Part shown: piece by piece, positions 38,269 to 41,429 of the stretch
Numbering within the stretch: position 1 is the first letter of the stretch
Layout: each line of letters begins with the position of its first letter
Assembly (NCBI RefSeq): GCF_001591805.1
Contig: NZ_BCVP01000043.1
Coordinates: 1 to 41,429 of the forward strand
From: Neobacillus novalis NBRC 102450
GTDB lineage: Bacteria > Bacillota > Bacilli > Bacillales > Cytobacillaceae
Length of the DNA: 41,429 nt
Direction of reading: 5' to 3'
Notes under the pieces: generated by a model
The model's input: the letters and a program-made list of their open reading frames with translations, nothing else
Database searches by the model: none
What the model was told of the DNA's origin: nothing
Translations under genes and position numbers: made by a program

Positions 38269-39513
38269 ATGAATATATTCGGACAAGTTATTCTCGTGTT
38301 AATTTCCATCCTATTTACCATCTTTCAGCACTTCATCCATAATGAGCCATTTTTTACGTTAGACTTTGTTTTTTTCACTGTAATAGCCTGGATTGTTGGC
38401 TGGCAATATGATAAGGCGCGATTCTATGAAAAAAATGCACGTGCAAGTGAAGACAGCTATAAACAATTAATAGATTCATTGCCTGATCCCGTTTATGTTA
38501 CAGGGGAGCATCGGCTGCTTTATGCAAATCATGCGGCTGTTTCCATGATTGGTGCAACAAAAAAAGAGGATGTAATCGGTAAATATATTACTGATTTTAT
38601 TGTTCCTGAGTATGAAAATCGTTTAATGGAACGATTTAAGCAGATAAAGAAAGCGAAACAGCCGGTAAATACCATTGAATACAAGGCAAAGCGTTTGGAT
38701 GGAAAAGTGTTTTTCTTCGAAGTTTCTTCGTTGTCCATTGTTTTTGGCGGAAAAGAGGCGATACTATCGATTGGAAAAGATGTTACTGAAAGAAAAGAAC
38801 AAACGAGTCAGCTGTTACAAAAGTCTGAAAAGCTGGCCTTGCTCGGCCAAATGGCAGCAGGCATTGCCCATGAAATAAGGAATCCCCTTACTTCGATAAA
38901 AGGATTTATTCAGTTGTTCAAGTCCGACCATCTTCAAGATGAATACTATGATATTGTGTTATCTGAGCTTGATCGAATCAACGAAATTGTCGGTGAATTC
39001 CTGGTTCTCGCCAAACCGTCGGCAGCTGTATTAGTAGAAAAAGATGTAAAGGTATTAATAAAAGAGGTGGTAACGTTTTTTAATAGTCAATCAATTTTGA
39101 AAAATGTTCAGATTTTTGTCGAATATGAAAGTGATTTGCCAATGATTAGCTGCGAAGAAAATCAGTTAAAACAGGTTTTTCTCAACCTCCTTAAGAATGC
39201 AATTGAAGCCATGCCGGTCGGTGGAACTATTGAGGTTAAAGTAATGGCAAAAGGCGAAGGTCATATTGCTGTTCAGATTGTCGATCAAGGTGTTGGGATT
39301 CCGGAGGATCGGATTTCCACACTTGGAGAGCCTTTTTATACTACTAAGGAAAAGGGGACAGGCCTTGGGCTGATGACCTGCTTTAAAATTATCGAAAGTC
39401 ATAATGGTAAGCTCACCTTTCAAAGTAAGGAAAAAGTGGGAACCACTGTAGAAATAATTCTACCTACGATTACGCGGCAGTTATTGAGTATGGAAATAAG
39501 TTATAATCATTAA
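38269..39513 (+). CDS. PAS-domain sporulation-type sensor histidine kinase (KinB/KinE-like)
   Basis: The 414-residue protein has two membrane helices (about 5-24 and 29-46), a PAS domain (about 60-176: SYKQLIDSLPDPVYVTGEHR ... SIGKDVTERKE), a HisKA domain with phospho-accepting H201 in GIAHEIRNPLTSIKGFIQLF, and a HATPase domain with N box NLLKNAIEAMP and G boxes DQGVGIPED and GTGLGLMTC. The HEIRNPLTSIKGF helix is shared by the Spo0F-phosphorylating kinases. No response regulator is adjacent, as usual for orphan sporulation kinases. GAGG precedes ATG 38269; an ATG at 38236 overlaps the probable transcript start. The sigma-H promoter supports a role in sporulation onset. Confidence 0.88.
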   Translation: MNIFGQVILVLISILFTIFQHFIHNEPFFTLDFVFFTVIAWIVGWQYDKARFYEKNARASEDSYKQLIDSLPDPVYVTGEHRLLYANHAAVSMIGATKKEDVIGKYITDFIVPEYENRLMERFKQIKKAKQPVNTIEYKAKRLDGKVFFFEVSSLSIVFGGKEAILSIGKDVTERKEQTSQLLQKSEKLALLGQMAAGIAHEIRNPLTSIKGFIQLFKSDHLQDEYYDIVLSELDRINEIVGEFLVLAKPSAAVLVEKDVKVLIKEVVTFFNSQSILKNVQIFVEYESDLPMISCEENQLKQVFLNLLKNAIEAMPVGGTIEVKVMAKGEGHIAVQIVDQGVGIPEDRISTLGEPFYTTKEKGTGLGLMTCFKIIESHNGKLTFQSKEKVGTTVEIILPTITRQLLSMEISYNH

Positions 39514-39607
39514 TTGGAAATAATATTCCATTGTTGACTGCCAAACTACTACTATATGATTATCCTAGTAACGGATACGATTAATAGTTTTGGAGGGGAA
39601 ACATAGA

Positions 39608-41425
39608 GTGAGAAAAATCCTGCTTACAGTCGCAGCTCTTTCCTTACTTATTTCTTTGCTAACTGCTGGTCATGGTTTTGCACTTCAGCCAGAGCCATTC
39701 GTAAAAGTGAAGTTGATCAATTTTTTGGGAAACAAAACGGAAATCAGCTTAAAACCGAATGGTGATTATCTTACGATTGACCCGAATTTAAACTTAAAAT
39801 CAGGCAGCACCTATCTATTAAAGCAGGTTAATGGAAAACTATCACTTTATAAAGATGGAAGCTTTCTGAATTCATTTGAAACCTTTTCTGTCCTGCCTCA
39901 AAAAGCTAATTCCCAACTTTCAATTAATAATCGTTTGTACCTTGGCAGCTTTGATTTTTCCATCGAAAATAAGCAATTTGTCCGACCGGTCAATTCTGTT
40001 TTGATGGAAGATTATTTAAAAGGGGTTGTGCCAATTGAAATGTATCCTTCCTGGAATATTGAATCCTTAAAAACTCAAGCGGTAGCCGCAAGGACATACG
40101 CGCTAGGTTATCTTAATCGCGGTGTGATCGATGATACGATTTCCTATCAGGTGTACGGCGGCTATAATTGGACGCCAAATACGACAAAAGCGGTCGATGA
40201 AACGAAAGGGCAGGCCGCCCAAGTTAATGGCCGCCTTATCGATGCTGTTTATTCGGCCAGCAATGGGGGGATTACTGAAAGCAATGCTAATGCATGGGGA
40301 TCTCCAGCCGTTTCTTATTTATCAATAAAAAATGATAGCTATGATCCAAAGACGGTTTGGGACTTTTCCTTCAGTAAAACTCAAATTGATCTTACTTCAA
40401 AGGATTTATCAAAGTCGGCCGAATGGTGGTCCGCAACCAATGAAATGGACGTAACGATAACCACTAATATTAAATTATGGTTAAGCAATAACGGCTATAC
40501 AAACAAAGACATTAAAATTGTTTCCATTTCTGATTTTTCGCTTCATAGTCCTGGTTCTGGCGGTCGTGTCAGTAAAGGAAACATAACGATAGATTATTTA
40601 GCAAAAGATAATGTCGACGCAGCTGGGAAAATAATACCGCAGCGAGTTGTTTTTTCAAATGTGAATGCCTCCACCTTAAGAACGATGATTGGAAACCGGG
40701 TGATGTTGAGCTATTTGGTTGATAAAATCGATGCGGATGGAAATATTGTTACTGTTAAGGGATTTGGTGATGGTCATGGTGTCGGCATGAGTCAATGGGG
40801 TGCCAAATACATGGCCGATGCCGGGAAAACGTATGAAGAAATTCTAAAGTTTTATTATACAGGGATTACGCTTGTCAACATGTATGATGGTACCTCTCAA
40901 AGTGTAAGTGCGCCAACTTCACAAAGTGATAGTCCAGCAACTACTGTGCCACCTTCTCAAAGTGTAAGTCCAGCAACTGTAGCAAAAACCGGCTGGGTAA
41001 AAGAGAACGGAAAGTGGTTCTATTTCAAATCAGGCGGTGTTAAGACGACTGGCTGGCTGAAAGATGCTAACAAATGGTATTATTTAAACAAAAATGGTGA
41101 AATGCTAACCGGCTGGCTGAAAGATGCTAACAAATGGTATTATTTAAACCAAAGTGGAGCAATGCTGACCGGCTGGCAAAAGGTCAGTGGAAAGTGGTAT
41201 TATTTACAGCCAAGTGGAGCAATGGCCACCGGCTGGTTGAAGGATAAAGGAACATGGTACTATCTTACTTCTTCAGGTGCGATGGCTACCGGCTGGATTA
41301 CGGTAAATGGCAAACGATACTATTTGACCGCTAATGGTGCAATGATGACAAACCGGCAATTGATTAGTGGAAAATGGTATCTATTTCATGCTAGTGGTTA
41401 TTTATTGACCTCGCCCCATGGATAA
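39608..41425 (+). CDS. SpoIID/LytB-domain protein with C-terminal choline-binding-type repeats
   Basis: The 605-residue protein has a signal peptide (RKILLTVAALSLLISLLTAG), a SpoIID domain (about 125-430), and a Ser/Thr/Pro linker (SVSAPTSQSDSPATTVPPSQ). About seven 20-residue repeats of the GW-x-x...WYYL type (about 463-600) complete it. Domain marks are LMEDYLKGVVPIEMYPSWNI, LKTQAVAARTYALGYL, SASNGGITESNANAWG and GFGDGHGVGMSQWGAKYMA. SpoIID enzymes are lytic transglycosylases acting on denuded glycan; the repeats are likely to anchor to the wall, although choline itself is uncommon in Bacillus. GTG 39608 is chosen because GGAGGGG lies 9 bases upstream and the signal peptide then begins MRKIL. 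The stop is 4 bases from the window end. Confidence 0.9.
   Translation: MRKILLTVAALSLLISLLTAGHGFALQPEPFVKVKLINFLGNKTEISLKPNGDYLTIDPNLNLKSGSTYLLKQVNGKLSLYKDGSFLNSFETFSVLPQKANSQLSINNRLYLGSFDFSIENKQFVRPVNSVLMEDYLKGVVPIEMYPSWNIESLKTQAVAARTYALGYLNRGVIDDTISYQVYGGYNWTPNTTKAVDETKGQAAQVNGRLIDAVYSASNGGITESNANAWGSPAVSYLSIKNDSYDPKTVWDFSFSKTQIDLTSKDLSKSAEWWSATNEMDVTITTNIKLWLSNNGYTNKDIKIVSISDFSLHSPGSGGRVSKGNITIDYLAKDNVDAAGKIIPQRVVFSNVNASTLRTMIGNRVMLSYLVDKIDADGNIVTVKGFGDGHGVGMSQWGAKYMADAGKTYEEILKFYYTGITLVNMYDGTSQSVSAPTSQSDSPATTVPPSQSVSPATVAKTGWVKENGKWFYFKSGGVKTTGWLKDANKWYYLNKNGEMLTGWLKDANKWYYLNQSGAMLTGWQKVSGKWYYLQPSGAMATGWLKDKGTWYYLTSSGAMATGWITVNGKRYYLTANGAMMTNRQLISGKWYLFHASGYLLTSPHG
41047..41166 (+). repeat. 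Near-identical 60-base tandem repeats inside the SpoIID gene
   Basis: Two successive units share the block GGCTGGCTGAAAGATGCTAA and the following CAAATGGTATTATTTAAAC without change, then diverge slightly. Further units downstream are more divergent. The DNA identity points to recent unit duplication. Confidence 0.85.
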
Positions 41426-41429
41426 ATCT

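Noticed and set aside
1..41429. Search for CRISPR arrays, tRNA and rRNA genes, prophage modules and toxin-antitoxin pairs
   Set aside because: No spaced direct repeats, no cloverleaf sequences and no phage or toxin-antitoxin signatures were seen by eye.

Overview
The window comes from a low-GC, endospore-forming Bacillaceae chromosome (Bacillus sensu lato). Most recognisable products have a close Bacillus subtilis counterpart (NfrA1, YqiG, YdhG/Fra, YyaP, YflK-like MOSC, PssA, SulP, Mqo, SplA/SplB, UvsE, YuzA, YugN, YceF/YkoY-type TerC, YjcZ). Shine-Dalgarno sites are strong and TTG/GTG starts are common. Spore genes are scattered throughout: two YjcZ peptides, splAB, a Cys/Pro-rich coat protein with a sigma-K-like promoter, a PAS histidine kinase with a sigma-H-like promoter, and a SpoIID-domain protein. 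No tRNA, rRNA or CRISPR array was seen.

Layout. 1-0.8 kb: the N-terminal two thirds of a TnpB (IS605 OrfB) nuclease running off the left edge. 0.9-4.1 kb: a decayed, AT-rich stretch with small membrane proteins, one GNAT acetyltransferase, gene relics and a degenerate dispersed repeat. 4.1-10.4 kb: redox and housekeeping singletons (MOSC protein, frataxin-like YdhG, NfrA1, YqiG-type ene-reductase, ChrR-type FMN reductase, FbpA-like peptide, PssA). This part includes an inverted, broken copy of the ene-reductase 3' end and a candidate small RNA. 10.5-19.9 kb: a SulP anion transporter; a secreted M28 aminopeptidase carrying two lesions; a DHFR-fold reductase; a phosphatase; two GNATs; malate:quinone oxidoreductase; two YjcZ peptides. 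20.1-29.8 kb: a YdjM-like membrane protein, a TetM-type ribosome-protection GTPase, a GpsA paralogue, a YbjQ operon, a LysM amidase, a polyamine-type acetyltransferase, and a TetR/MMPL pair sharing an operator. 29.8-36.7 kb: AhpD-like protein, small membrane proteins, a DUF3231 pseudogene, then a UV-repair neighbourhood (uvsE, then splAB behind a small hydrophilic gene), and TerC. 36.7-41.4 kb: a proline iminopeptidase-like hydrolase, the coat protein, the sporulation-type kinase, and a SpoIID protein fused to choline-binding-type repeats.

How the genes work together. Most genes are monocistronic with their own terminators. Clear functional groupings are: tetR-mmpL (regulated export); uvsE with splAB (two independent repair routes for UV photoproducts, suited to spores); the flavin reductases nfrA1, yqiG and the ChrR-type gene (quinone/nitro/electrophile stress, with MhqR-like boxes before the last); and the sporulation set at the right end.

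Nothing here is clearly a wholly new multi-gene system. The observations most worth following are the candidate 75-nt RNA near 8.3 kb, the TetR operator repeated on both sides of its own terminator, the doubly damaged aminopeptidase, the tandem MhqR-like boxes, the sigma-H and sigma-K promoter matches, and the SpoIID-choline-binding fusion with near-identical repeats. All family assignments come from reading the translated sequence; no database search was run.
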